A DNA stretch of 64,000 nt from Aliirhizobium wenxiniae (GTDB lineage: Bacteria; Pseudomonadota; Alphaproteobacteria; Rhizobiales; Rhizobiaceae): NCBI RefSeq assembly GCF_019511445.1, contig NZ_JAEUAN010000005.1:62001-126000 (forward strand). Reading direction: 5' to 3'. Positions 27,678 to 36,988 of the stretch are shown piece after piece. How positions within the stretch are numbered: position 1 is the first letter of the stretch; every line of letters starts with the position of its first letter. Under the pieces are notes generated by a model. The model was not told the origin of the DNA and ran no database searches. It worked only from the letters and a program-made list of their open reading frames with translations. A program made the translations under genes and the position numbers.

Positions 27678-28076
27678 GTAAGCTTTGCCTTTTCTTGCGG
27701 TTGTTGTGTCACCCGGGTTCGGCGGCTAAGCCTCAACGACTGCTCCTGTTGACCTTGTGGGTCGGCAAGAAAAGTGTTGTATCGAGACGGTCGAGAGCGG
27801 AGACACGGGAGGCCGGAACACTTGTGGTTCCTGCGATCCGCGCCGGGATAACCCGATGCCGATCGGCCCTCCGTTCAGCCACCAGCCAGAAGACCGGGTG
27901 TTTCGAACACGGCGGCTTATACGGATTTTTGGCGGAAAGGCAAGAGGCGAGGTGTTCTATCGCAACAACGTGCACTTATTAAGTGTGCAAAACTATGATT
28001 GCAAATCTATAATTGCGTATTTTAGCGGTTCCTCTTAAAATGGTGGCGGAAATTGTTCTGTCCTTGGGAGGGTGAA
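27678..28076. other. Divergent intergenic region rpsF / haem peroxidase
   Basis: No convincing gene in these 399 bases. On the rpsF side the leader contains a CCGAACCCGGG stretch that may fold. On the peroxidase side an AT-rich stretch (about 27970-28035) holds the short palindrome CACTT-att-AAGTG at 27972-27984 and a TATAAT at about 28010, which may be the peroxidase promoter. Short open frames here have no ribosome sites or similarity that I recognise. Confidence 0.6.
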
Positions 28077-29714
28077 ATGCAGCATGGAACGAAGGTTTTC
28101 GACGTCGTCGCGCCGCGCTCGAAGTTCTATCAGGGAGGGTTCGGAAGGCTTTTTCCTGAACTTGAGCCGTGGGGGCCGCCAAATATCCAGGCTCACAAGC
28201 TGGAAGAGCATTTCCTCGAAGTTGCTTCCCGCCTCATGTCTGAAGCTGTGGATGGCACACCTGACGAACTGGCGGAGGCTGAAACATCCGGTGCGGCCGG
28301 TGTGGTGGGCAATGGTAATTCGTCCTTGCCTTCAGGTTATGTCTATTTCGGTCAGTTCGTCGATCATGATATTACGCTGGACGTAACACCCTTGAGCGAT
28401 GCGGAAAGTGATCCCAACCGGCTTCTCAATTTTCGCACTCCACGCCTTGATCTGGACTGTCTTTACGGGCTTGGACCCGATGCGCAGCCGTATATCTACG
28501 AGCATGGTGACCGCGGATTTACCGGGAAATTTCTGACCTCGCCTGTCTCTGATCCAGGTTTTGAGGGAATTCCCGCATCCATTCACGATTTGCCGCGCAA
28601 CAGTGCCGGGGCCGCATTGCTCGGAGATCCGCGCAACGATGAAAATGCCATTGTTGCACAGATCCACACGGCCTTTCTTCTGGCGCATAACGAGTTGGTG
28701 GATCGCGCGCGGAGCCAGCCGGGTGGCGACGCGCTCACTGGCGGGCTGTTGTTTGAACGCGCTCGAAAGACATTGAAGTGGCTGTATCAATGGATTGTCT
28801 GGAACGACTATGTGAAGCGAATATCTCATCCGGATGTCCACAAAATAGCGCTGACGAAAGAGGAGCAGCCGGACCACAGGCTGATTTGGAAGCTCGGCTA
28901 CAAGGATGATGTCTTCCACTGGAAGCACCAGCCCTTCATGCCGGTGGAGTTTTCGGTTGCAGCCTACCGGTTCGGCCATACGCTGGTGCGAAACGCATAC
29001 CAGACGAACAGCTTCAGGCCTGCAGCGGGTTTTGGAAAGTTCTTTCCCATCTTTTCGACGAGACCTGACAACGATATCGGCGGTGGCAGGGCTTTGACGG
29101 TGAGGCGGATCGTTCAATGGGATTGGTTCTTGAACATGGGGTCTTCCGCAAAGGGATTATTTCCGCAGAGGGCGAGGGCATTCGACACCAAGCTGTCCCG
29201 CGCATTGCTTCACATGCCGCAGGATCCAGACAAGCCTGGTAACCCAAAGAGGGTGCTCAATGTACTCGCTGCGCGCAATCTCGTTCGTGGGGTCAAGATG
29301 AGCCTGCCCGCGGGTGCTGATGTTGCCAAGGCTCTAGGCTTTGAGCCGATCGTAATAACTGACGAAGAGCCCAAGACGCTTTGGTACTACATCCTCAAGG
29401 AGGCTGCTGATGAGGGAAGCTCCGGCGGCGCCGGTCTACGGCTTGGACTGGTCGGCTCGATCATCGTCTGTGCGACCTTTGCAGGCCTGCTGAAAGGCGA
29501 TCCTTTATCGTGGTTCAATATAGAGCCCGGTTGGCACCCGAGTGACGATCCGCTGCTACGGCCCGACGACAACATCGATCACCCTGGACCTGAGCATGCG
29601 CCGGACAATAACGAGTGGGGATTGTCGACGCTTATCAGATTGTCGGGTCTTCCCGTCAAGGGAGACGACTTTGACGGGATTGTCGCCAAGCCCGCGTCGG
29701 CGGGCTTGGTCTGA
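28077..29714 (+). CDS. Animal-type haem peroxidase
   Basis: A 545-residue member of the peroxidase-cyclooxygenase superfamily (animal haem peroxidase). The distal His is His97 in GQFVDHDITLD. The catalytic Arg and haem-linking Glu positions are in GDPRNDEN (183-190). HTAFLLAHNELVDRA follows. The proximal His is His301 in YRFGHTLVRNAY. No signal peptide is seen, so it acts in the cytoplasm or leaves by another route. The start at 28077 follows GGGAGGGTGAA; a TTG at 28053 is rejected. Codon use seems richer in A/T than neighbouring genes, which hints at transfer. Substrate unknown. Confidence 0.9.
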   Translation: MQHGTKVFDVVAPRSKFYQGGFGRLFPELEPWGPPNIQAHKLEEHFLEVASRLMSEAVDGTPDELAEAETSGAAGVVGNGNSSLPSGYVYFGQFVDHDITLDVTPLSDAESDPNRLLNFRTPRLDLDCLYGLGPDAQPYIYEHGDRGFTGKFLTSPVSDPGFEGIPASIHDLPRNSAGAALLGDPRNDENAIVAQIHTAFLLAHNELVDRARSQPGGDALTGGLLFERARKTLKWLYQWIVWNDYVKRISHPDVHKIALTKEEQPDHRLIWKLGYKDDVFHWKHQPFMPVEFSVAAYRFGHTLVRNAYQTNSFRPAAGFGKFFPIFSTRPDNDIGGGRALTVRRIVQWDWFLNMGSSAKGLFPQRARAFDTKLSRALLHMPQDPDKPGNPKRVLNVLAARNLVRGVKMSLPAGADVAKALGFEPIVITDEEPKTLWYYILKEAADEGSSGGAGLRLGLVGSIIVCATFAGLLKGDPLSWFNIEPGWHPSDDPLLRPDDNIDHPGPEHAPDNNEWGLSTLIRLSGLPVKGDDFDGIVAKPASAGLV

Positions 29715-29728
29715 TTGCCAATCGGGCC

Positions 29729-30772
29729 TCAGATCGGCATCGGATAGTGGCGGTGGACCTCTGCGATATCGCTCAGCACGTCGTCCGATAGCGTGATCTC
29801 TGCGGCACCGATATCCGTCTTCAATTGCTCCATCGTCGTGGCGCCGATGATGACGGAGGCCATGAAGGGGCGTTCCAGGCAGAAGGCGAGCGCCATCTGT
29901 GCGGCATCGAGACCGTGTTTACCGGCAACTTCGACATAGGATTTGACCGCCGGTTCCTGCTTGGGCTGCAGGCGGCCGCCGAGATCGGTGTTGATCGTTG
30001 CGCGTGATCCGGCAGGCCTTGAGCCATCAAGATATTTGCCGGTCAGCAGGCCGGCTGCCAGCGGCGAATAGGCAAGCAGCCCGACATCGCCGTGATGGGC
30101 GACTTCGGCGAGATCGAGATCGAAGGTGCGGTAAAGCAGATTGTATTCGTTCTGGATCGAGGCGACGCGCGGCAGCGCCTTTTCTTCCGCCAGGCGCAGA
30201 TATTGCATCGTGCCCCAGGCGGTCTCGTTGGAAAGACCGACCGCGCGGATCTTTCCGGCCTTCACGAGGTCGTCGAGCGTCTGCAGCTTTTCGGTAATCT
30301 CGGCGATCGATTGCTCGCGATCCTGTGTCGAGGCATCGAAAGTCCAGGAATTGCGGAAATGATAATGGCTGCGGTTCGGCCAATGGATCTGGTAAAGATC
30401 GATATGGTCGGTCTGCAGGCGCTTGAGGCTGGCATCGACGGCCTCGCGAATGGTCGCAGCCTCGATCGGGCGGCCTTCACGGATATGCGGACGACCGGCG
30501 CCGGCGATCTTGGTGGCGAGCACGATGTCGTCGCGCTTGGCCCGTTTCTTCAGCCATGTGCCGATATACTGTTCCGTGCGGCCATAGGTTTCGGCGCTGA
30601 CGGGCGTCGTCGGATAAAGTTCAGCCGTATCGAAGAAGTTGACGCCGTGTTCGACGGCATAATCCATCTGGGCATGCGCTTCGGCTTCGGTGTTCTGGGT
30701 GCCCCAGGTCATGGTGCCGAGGCAGATTTCGGACACGGAAAAGTCTGTGCGGCCGAGTTTGTTGTATTTCAT
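29729..30772 (-). CDS. Aldo/keto reductase (Tas-like)
   Basis: A 347-residue NADPH-dependent reductase of the aldo/keto reductase family. FFDTAELYP carries the catalytic Asp and Tyr, KIRAVGLSNETAWG and the C-terminal VIIGATTMEQLKTDI are NADP-binding signatures. The PVSAETYGRTEQYIG insert is typical of Tas-like proteins (AKR11/12 relatives). The physiological substrate is unknown. ATG at 30772; the codon before is TTG. Convergent with the peroxidase gene, 14 bases apart. Confidence 0.9.
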   Translation of the reverse strand: MKYNKLGRTDFSVSEICLGTMTWGTQNTEAEAHAQMDYAVEHGVNFFDTAELYPTTPVSAETYGRTEQYIGTWLKKRAKRDDIVLATKIAGAGRPHIREGRPIEAATIREAVDASLKRLQTDHIDLYQIHWPNRSHYHFRNSWTFDASTQDREQSIAEITEKLQTLDDLVKAGKIRAVGLSNETAWGTMQYLRLAEEKALPRVASIQNEYNLLYRTFDLDLAEVAHHGDVGLLAYSPLAAGLLTGKYLDGSRPAGSRATINTDLGGRLQPKQEPAVKSYVEVAGKHGLDAAQMALAFCLERPFMASVIIGATTMEQLKTDIGAAEITLSDDVLSDIAEVHRHYPMPI

Positions 30773-31039
30773 CAATGCAGTCCTGGATGAGGAGGCCGGG
30801 TGGGAGGGGCCGGGAGGAAAGGCAAGGCGGGGGACTTTAGCGCCCGGTTGATGAATCGCAAGGGCATCGCGCGATCAACTTGACAGGCCCGGTCGTGATT
30901 TCGCCCCAAACCACTTCGACAAACCGTCGCTCAAGGCCGATTTGCTTTGGAATGGCAGGGCAGCCGAAGGGTGTCGCCCTTGACTCTCAAGGTTCAAATG
31001 TGAATGGAGAGGCAAAACATAAGGGAAGGATTATCCCCC

Positions 31040-32008
31040 ATGAGCACTTCAGAGCGCAATTCATCCAGCATTGCATTCACATTCCCCGGTCAGGGCAGCC
31101 AGGCCGTCGGCATGGGCAAGGATCTCGCTGAAGCATTCCCGGAAGCCCGCGCGGTTTTCGAGGAGGTCGACGAGGCGCTCGGCCAGAAACTCTCCGACAT
31201 CATGTGGAATGGCCCGGAAGATACGCTGACGCTGACGGCAAATGCCCAGCCGGCGCTGATGGCGGTTTCGATCGCCACGATGCGTGTGCTCGAAGCCCGC
31301 GGTCTCAAGCTGGCCGACAAGGTCGCCTATGTCGCCGGCCATTCGCTCGGCGAATATTCGGCTCTCTGTGCTGCCGGCACCTTCTCGCTGTCGGATACCG
31401 CAAGGCTTCTGCGCATCCGCGGTGATGCCATGCAGTCGGCCGTTCCGGTCGGGCAGGGCGCGATGGCTGCGATCATCGGCCTCGAACACGGTGACGTCGA
31501 TGCCATCTGCACCGAGGCAAAGGCAGAGGGCGTGTGCCAGATCGCCAACGACAATGGCGGCGGTCAGCTCGTCATCTCCGGCTCCAAGGCGGCTGTCGAG
31601 AAGGCTGCGGCGCTTGCGACCGAAAAGGGGGCCAAGCGCGCCATCATGCTGCCGGTCTCCGCTCCCTTCCATTCAGACCTGATGGCGCCGGCCGCCGACG
31701 CGATGCGTCATGCGCTCGCCAAGGTCGAGAAGAAGAGCCCGGTCGTCCCGGTCGTCGCCAATGTGCGCGCCGCTCCGGTTTCCGATGCCGAAGAGATCGC
31801 AGGGTTGCTGGTGACCCAGGTCACCGGCCAGGTCCGCTGGCGCGAAACCGTCGAGTGGTTCGGCGCCAATGGCATCACCACGCTTTATGAAATCGGCTCC
31901 GGAAAAGTGCTGACGGGTCTTGCCCGCCGCATCGACAAGAATATTTCCGGCGTAGCCATCAACACCCCGGCCGATATCGACGCGGCAATCGCCGCCATTC
32001 TCGGCTGA
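31040..32008 (+). CDS. fabD: Malonyl-CoA-ACP transacylase
   Basis: A 322-residue enzyme that transfers malonyl from CoA to acyl carrier protein. FPGQGSQ is at 15-21, GHSLGEY puts the nucleophile at Ser102, and VSAPFHSDLM carries the partner His. The start at 31040 was chosen to give normal family length; an in-frame ATG at 31004 is possible. First gene of the fatty-acid cluster; fabG follows after 16 bases. Confidence 0.95.
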   Translation: MSTSERNSSSIAFTFPGQGSQAVGMGKDLAEAFPEARAVFEEVDEALGQKLSDIMWNGPEDTLTLTANAQPALMAVSIATMRVLEARGLKLADKVAYVAGHSLGEYSALCAAGTFSLSDTARLLRIRGDAMQSAVPVGQGAMAAIIGLEHGDVDAICTEAKAEGVCQIANDNGGGQLVISGSKAAVEKAAALATEKGAKRAIMLPVSAPFHSDLMAPAADAMRHALAKVEKKSPVVPVVANVRAAPVSDAEEIAGLLVTQVTGQVRWRETVEWFGANGITTLYEIGSGKVLTGLARRIDKNISGVAINTPADIDAAIAAILG

Positions 32009-32024
32009 AGAAAAGGATTTCGAT

Positions 32025-32762
32025 ATGTTTGATCTGACCGGCCGCAAGGCTCTTGTCACGGGTGCTACAGGCGGCCTCGGCGAAGAGATCGCCCGCCTTC
32101 TCCACAAACAGGGCGCCATCGTCGGCCTGCACGGCACCCGCGTCGAAAAGCTGGAAGCACTGGCCGCCGAACTCGGCGAACGCGTCCACATCTTCCCGGC
32201 AAATCTTTCCGACCGCGCTGAAGTCAAGGCGCTCGGCGAGAAGGCTGAAGAGGTTCTGGGCGGCGTCGACATTCTCGTCAACAATGCCGGCATCACCAAG
32301 GACGGCCTCTTCGTGCGCATGTCGGACGAGGACTGGGATGCGGTTCTGGAAGTCAACCTGACCTCGGTTTTCCGCCTGACCCGCGAGCTGACCCATCCGA
32401 TGATGCGCCGCCGCCATGGCCGCATCATCAACATCACCTCGATCGTCGGTGTGACCGGCAATCCGGGCCAGACCAACTACTGCGCGTCGAAGGCCGGCAT
32501 GATCGGCTTCTCCAAGTCGCTCGCCCAGGAAATCGCCACCCGCAACGTCACGGTCAACTGCGTGGCTCCGGGCTTCATCGAAAGCGCCATGACCGGCAAG
32601 CTGAACGACAAGCAGAAGGAAGCCATTATGGGAGCGATCCCGATGAAGCGCATGGGCGCCGGATCGGACATCGCAGCCGCCGTTCTCTACCTTGCTTCGG
32701 ACGAGGCAGGTTACGTCACCGGCCAGACGTTGCACGTCAATGGTGGCATGGCAATGATCTGA
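32025..32762 (+). CDS. fabG: 3-oxoacyl-ACP reductase
   Basis: A 245-residue SDR enzyme for the first reduction of fatty-acid elongation. TGATGGLGEE binds NADPH, NNAG, then ITSIVGVTGNPGQTNYCASKAG carries catalytic Ser and the Tyr-x-x-x-Lys pair (key residues SxxG, YCASK). The genomic place between fabD and acpP supports FabG over other SDRs. RBS AAAGGA upstream. Confidence 0.96.
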   Translation: MFDLTGRKALVTGATGGLGEEIARLLHKQGAIVGLHGTRVEKLEALAAELGERVHIFPANLSDRAEVKALGEKAEEVLGGVDILVNNAGITKDGLFVRMSDEDWDAVLEVNLTSVFRLTRELTHPMMRRRHGRIINITSIVGVTGNPGQTNYCASKAGMIGFSKSLAQEIATRNVTVNCVAPGFIESAMTGKLNDKQKEAIMGAIPMKRMGAGSDIAAAVLYLASDEAGYVTGQTLHVNGGMAMI

Positions 32763-33047
32763 TTGCCGGTCTTTGTTCGTAAAACCAGTGGAGAACAAGG
32801 GTTCTGCGCTGTGGGATGGAACAAATTCTGGCTTTTCGGAACAGTCAAACCGTGTTAATCGGGCCATGACTGTGAAAAGTCACCCTGAAATTCAGGTCGT
32901 CACATTGCGTGAGCAATGCGTTACGGAACCGGAAAAGGGGTGGCGGGGTTTGCCGACATCGGCACCCGTGAAGGTGCAGTTGAAGGTTTAACAGGACGAG
33001 GATGCCACATCGGCATCCGATGAAAGATAAAGGTCGAGGAAACCGAC

Positions 33048-33284
33048 ATGAGCGATATCGCAGAACGCGTTAAGAAAATTGTTATTGATCATCTCGGCGT
33101 CGATGCCGACAAGGTTGTTGAAGGCGCAAGCTTCATCGACGATCTGGGTGCGGATTCGCTCGACACCGTCGAACTGGTCATGGCGTTCGAAGAAGAGTTC
33201 GGCGTTGAAATCCCGGACGACGCTGCTGACTCGATCCTGACCGTCGGCGACGCTGTCAAGTTCATCGAAAAGGCCCAGGCCTAA
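33048..33284 (+). CDS. acpP: Acyl carrier protein
   Basis: A 78-residue acidic carrier protein. [19 protein letters not shown] places the phosphopantetheine at Ser37. Its 285-base upstream region holds no gene and probably contains its own promoter and a long leader (a CATTGC-gtga-GCAATG stem is visible). ACP is normally far more abundant than the Fab enzymes, so a separate promoter is expected. Confidence 0.98.
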   Translation: MSDIAERVKKIVIDHLGVDADKVVEGASFIDDLGADSLDTVELVMAFEEEFGVEIPDDAADSILTVGDAVKFIEKAQA

Positions 33285-33338
33285 TCGACGACATATCTGG
33301 GACGATCGCCCGCTTTTGGCGGGCATCGATCTCACATG

Positions 33339-33364
33339 ACGGCCCGCTAGTTCGGGCCGTTTCA
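33339..33364 (+). terminator. Terminator-like hairpins between acpP and fabF
   Basis: The stem ACGGCCCG and CGGGCCGT (loop of 6) is followed by TTT. A second smaller stem, GCCCGC-tttt-GGCGGGC region, precedes it at 33308-33324. The short T-run suggests partial termination, which would leave acpP in excess over fabF. Confidence 0.6.
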
Positions 33365-33401
33365 GCAAATGGATCATGAAATACGGGGTGGGTTGTTGGC
33401 G

Positions 33402-34664
33402 ATGAGGCGTGTCGTTATCACCGGTACCGGCATGGTATCACCGCTTGGATGCGGAACGGAAGTTACCTGGCAGCGTATTCTCGCCGGCCAGAGCGGTGCA
33501 AGACTGGTCACCGAATTCGAAGTCGACGATCTGCCTGCAAAGATTGCCTGCCGCATCCCGGTCGGCGACGGTTCCGACGGCACGTTCAATGCCGATCAGT
33601 GGATGGAGCCGAAAGAGCAGCGCAAGGTCGATCCCTACATCCTCTACGGCATGGCCGCCGCCGATATGGCGCTCGAAGACGCCGGCTGGCATCCTCAGAC
33701 CGATGAAGACCAGATCATGACCGGCGTGCTGATCGGCTCCGGCATCGGTGGTCTCGAAGGCATTGTCGAGGCGGGCTACACGCTCCGCGACAAGGGGCCG
33801 CGCCGTATCTCTCCTTTCTTCATTCCCGGCCGTCTGATCAATCTCGTATCCGGCCAGGTTTCCATCAAGCACAAGCTCCGTGGTCCCAACCACGCGGTCG
33901 TCACGGCATGTTCCACCGGCGCGCACGCGATCGGTGATGCAGCCCGGCTGATCATGTTCGGCGATGCCGACGTGATGGTTGCCGGCGGTGCTGAATCGCC
34001 CGTCAGCCGTATCGGTCTTGCCGGCTTTGCCGCCTGCAAGGCGCTGTCGACCCAGCACAACGACGATCCGACGAAGGCTTCGCGCCCCTATGACCGCGAC
34101 CGCGACGGTTTTGTCATGGGCGAGGGCGCAGGCGTGGTTGTTCTGGAAGAGCTGGAACACGCCAAGGCGCGCGGCGCAAAAATCTATGCCGAAGTTGTCG
34201 GCTACGGTCTGTCGGGTGACGCCTATCACATCACTGCACCGTCGGAAGACGGCGAGGGCGCATTCCGCTGCATGACCATGGCGCTGAAGCGTGCCGGTCT
34301 GTCGGCTGCCGACATCGACTACATCAACGCCCATGGCACATCGACCATGGCCGACACGATCGAACTCGGCGCTGTCGAGCGTCTGGTCGGCAATGCGGCT
34401 TCCAAGGTCTCCATGTCCTCGACCAAGTCGGCGATCGGCCATCTTCTCGGTGCCGCAGGTGCCGTCGAGGCGATCTTCGCGACGCTGGCGATCCGCGACA
34501 ACATCGTGCCGCCGACCCTCAATCTCGACAATCCCGATGTCGAGACCGCGATCGATCTGGTGCCGCATCAGGCCCGCAAGCGTGACGTCAATGTCGCGCT
34601 GTCGAACTCCTTCGGTTTTGGCGGCACCAATGCGTCGCTGGTTCTGAAGCGTTACGACGCGTAA
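33402..34664 (+). CDS. fabF: 3-oxoacyl-ACP synthase II
   Basis: A 420-residue condensing enzyme. MRRVVITGTGMVSPLG opens the thiolase fold, VVTACSTGAHAIGDA carries the catalytic Cys, NAHGTSTMADTIE and KSAIGHLLGAAG carry the two His residues and Lys. Length is standard for FabF. The start at 33402 was preferred to an in-frame ATG at 33369, which would add 11 residues before the conserved opening. Confidence 0.97.
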   Translation: MRRVVITGTGMVSPLGCGTEVTWQRILAGQSGARLVTEFEVDDLPAKIACRIPVGDGSDGTFNADQWMEPKEQRKVDPYILYGMAAADMALEDAGWHPQTDEDQIMTGVLIGSGIGGLEGIVEAGYTLRDKGPRRISPFFIPGRLINLVSGQVSIKHKLRGPNHAVVTACSTGAHAIGDAARLIMFGDADVMVAGGAESPVSRIGLAGFAACKALSTQHNDDPTKASRPYDRDRDGFVMGEGAGVVVLEELEHAKARGAKIYAEVVGYGLSGDAYHITAPSEDGEGAFRCMTMALKRAGLSAADIDYINAHGTSTMADTIELGAVERLVGNAASKVSMSSTKSAIGHLLGAAGAVEAIFATLAIRDNIVPPTLNLDNPDVETAIDLVPHQARKRDVNVALSNSFGFGGTNASLVLKRYDA

Positions 34665-34791
34665 ATGTGATCGCCTCCATCGTCGGCTGGGCGCTACAGT
34701 CTGGCCGACACCATGTTCTGAACCTGCTTTTTGCCGTATTGCTTGGTCAAACAGCGGGCAGTGATTCCAGTTAATGCAAAGGGGGGTGCGG

Positions 34792-36045
34792 TTGAGCAAT
34801 TCCGATAATGGTGGCGAGCTTCCGCCCGGCGGTAGCAATCCAGCCAACAACGGCAGCAGCCGCGGTCCGATCATTCCGAAGTCGCCGAACGAAGCCCTGA
34901 AGCCCGAGCGCGTGCCGGATCCGCCGCGACGTTCCAAGAAAGCCCGCAGCCAGGTCATCATCTTTTTCAACTTCGTGATGACGATGCTTGTTCTCGTGTG
35001 TCTGGCGGGCGCAGCGATCTTCTATTACGCGCTGTCGACATATCATGGTCCGGGGCCGCTCGCAGCCAACACCAATTTTGTCGTGCGCGATGGCGCAGGC
35101 ATTGCCGAGATTGCCACGAGCCTCGAGCGCAACGAGATCATCGAGGACGCGCGGGTCTTCCGTTACGTCACCTCGGTCAATCTCGGTTACGCCGGTTTGG
35201 CTGCAAACCGCCGCAGCCTCAAGGCCGGTGAATACGAGATCAAGGCCCATGCCTCGATGCAGGAGATCGCTGATCTTCTGGAATCCGGCAAGTCGATCCT
35301 TTATTCGATCTCCATGCCGGAAGGCCTGACCGTCCGTCAGATGGCGCTGAGGCTGAGGGAAGACACGATCCTCGAAGGTGATCTGCCTGCCGATCTTCCG
35401 GCGGAAGGCACGCTTCGCCCGGATACCTACAAGTTCTCCCGCGGAACCAACCGGTCCGAAATCTTGTCGCAGATGCACGCTGCTCAGGAGAAGCTGATCG
35501 ACCAGATCTGGGAGCGCCGCGATCCGGACCTGCCGATCAAGACGAAGGAAGAGTTTGTCGTACTGGCCTCGATCGTCGAGCGCGAGACCGGCAAGGATGA
35601 CGAACGCGCCCATGTCGCCTCGGTCTTCTTCAACCGCCTGCAGAAGGGCATGCGCCTTCAGTCCGACCCGACGATCATCTACGGCATCTTCGGTGGTGAT
35701 GGAAAACCGTCGGATCGCCCGATCTACCGGTCGGATCTGCAGAAAGAGACGCCTTACAACACCTACAAGATCAAGGGCCTGCCGCCGACGCCGATTTCCA
35801 ATCCGGGCCGTGCGGCGCTTGAAGCGGTCGCCAATCCGTGGCGCACCAAGGATCTCTATTTCGTAGCCGACGGAACCGGTGGTCACGTTTTTGCACCGAC
35901 GCTGGAAGAGCATAACGCAAATGTGCGTCGCTGGCGCCGGATCGAAGCCGAGCGCAAGGCTGGCACCGCCGCCGCCGCAAACGCGGCGGAAGAGGTTGTT
36001 GACGGCCAGCCGGACGGCGCGGATGCCGAAAAGCCCGCAAATTGA
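34792..36045 (+). CDS. mltG: Endolytic transglycosylase MltG
   Basis: A 417-residue membrane-anchored lytic transglycosylase (YceG family) that cuts nascent glycan strands. A hydrophilic, proline-rich cytoplasmic segment of about 50 residues is followed by a single membrane helix (about 55-78), a LysM-like part, and the catalytic domain with ASIVERETG (active-site Glu) and SDPTIIYG. The start is set at TTG 34792, which has AAGGGGGGT 5 bases upstream; an in-frame ATG at 34774 has no ribosome site. The C-terminus is an Ala/Asp-rich tail. Confidence 0.9.
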   Translation: MSNSDNGGELPPGGSNPANNGSSRGPIIPKSPNEALKPERVPDPPRRSKKARSQVIIFFNFVMTMLVLVCLAGAAIFYYALSTYHGPGPLAANTNFVVRDGAGIAEIATSLERNEIIEDARVFRYVTSVNLGYAGLAANRRSLKAGEYEIKAHASMQEIADLLESGKSILYSISMPEGLTVRQMALRLREDTILEGDLPADLPAEGTLRPDTYKFSRGTNRSEILSQMHAAQEKLIDQIWERRDPDLPIKTKEEFVVLASIVERETGKDDERAHVASVFFNRLQKGMRLQSDPTIIYGIFGGDGKPSDRPIYRSDLQKETPYNTYKIKGLPPTPISNPGRAALEAVANPWRTKDLYFVADGTGGHVFAPTLEEHNANVRRWRRIEAERKAGTAAAANAAEEVVDGQPDGADAEKPAN

Positions 36046-36097
36046 GGTGGATGCCACCGGCGTTGATGGCCGGTGGTTCGCACTTGGAGTGAATTGA

Positions 36098-36985
36098 ATG
36101 ACATTGCAGTCGATGACCGGTTTTGCGCGCAGCGAAGGGGTCAGCGGGCGTAGCCGCTTCGTTTGGGAACTCCGATCCGTCAACGGCAAGGGCCTGGATG
36201 TCAGGCTTCGCCTGCCGCCGGGTCTCGAGCGGCTGGAACCGGACACCCGCCGTATGATCGGCGAGGCGTTTTCCCGCGGCAATATCCAGGCATCCCTGTC
36301 GATATCGGTCGACGAGACGCGCATGGAAGCCGTGGTCAATCGTGATGCGCTGGCCGCCGTGCTTGCCCTTCGCGATGAGCTGAAGGATGTCATCGATCCG
36401 TCGCCGCTGCGCCTTGATACGCTGATCTCGATACGCGGCCTCGTCGATATCCGCGAGCAGGAGGATGGTGAGGACGCGCTTCTCGCCCGTGATGCGGCGA
36501 TCCTGTCCGGCCTTAAGACGGCGCTCTCCAACCTCAAGCGCATGCGCGAGACAGAAGGCGCGGCTTTGCGCGCCGTGCTTGCGGCCCATGTCGCTCGCAT
36601 CGCCGAGCTGACCCATATCGTCGAGACCGATGCATCGCGCTCGCCCGACGAGATCGCACGCCGCCTGAACCTGCAGCTCGACCAGATCATGCAGGACAAG
36701 GCAGCGCTCGATCGCGACCGGCTTTATGCCGAAGTGGCGCTGCTGGCGACCAAGGCAGACCTGCGCGAAGAGATCGACCGGCTGAAGGGCCATGTGGCCG
36801 CCGTTGGCGAACTTCTCGAAAAGGGCGGGCCGATCGGCCGCAAGCTCGACTTCCTTGCACAGGAATTTAACCGGGAATCGAATACCATCTGTTCCAAATC
36901 CAATTCTGCTGCTGTAACGGCTGCAGGCATCGAACTGAAAGTCGTGATCGACCAGTTCCGCGAACAGGTCCAGAATCTGGAGTAA
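36098..36985 (+). CDS. YicC-family endoribonuclease
   Basis: A 295-residue member of the YicC family (N-terminal YicC and C-terminal DUF1732). SMTGFAR at the start, WELRSVNGKGLDVRLRLP, and the ending FREQVQNLE-type (IREQVQNIE in E. coli) are diagnostic. E. coli YicC is an RNase that takes part in degradation of the small RNA RyhB. It overlaps nothing and is followed after 3 bases by gmk, a pairing found in many bacteria. Confidence 0.92.
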   Translation: MTLQSMTGFARSEGVSGRSRFVWELRSVNGKGLDVRLRLPPGLERLEPDTRRMIGEAFSRGNIQASLSISVDETRMEAVVNRDALAAVLALRDELKDVIDPSPLRLDTLISIRGLVDIREQEDGEDALLARDAAILSGLKTALSNLKRMRETEGAALRAVLAAHVARIAELTHIVETDASRSPDEIARRLNLQLDQIMQDKAALDRDRLYAEVALLATKADLREEIDRLKGHVAAVGELLEKGGPIGRKLDFLAQEFNRESNTICSKSNSAAVTAAGIELKVVIDQFREQVQNLE

Positions 36986-36988
36986 AAG

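Noticed and set aside
30880-31131. 83-codon frame before fabD
   Set aside because: Runs into fabD in another frame, no ribosome site, no similarity.
32773-32991. 72-codon frame between fabG and acpP
   Set aside because: No ribosome site, no similarity, and it lies in the probable acpP promoter and leader.
34771-36699. 642-codon open frame on the minus strand opposite mltG and yicC
   Set aside because: It spans two real genes in the opposite sense and has Ser/Arg-rich composition typical of a shadow frame.
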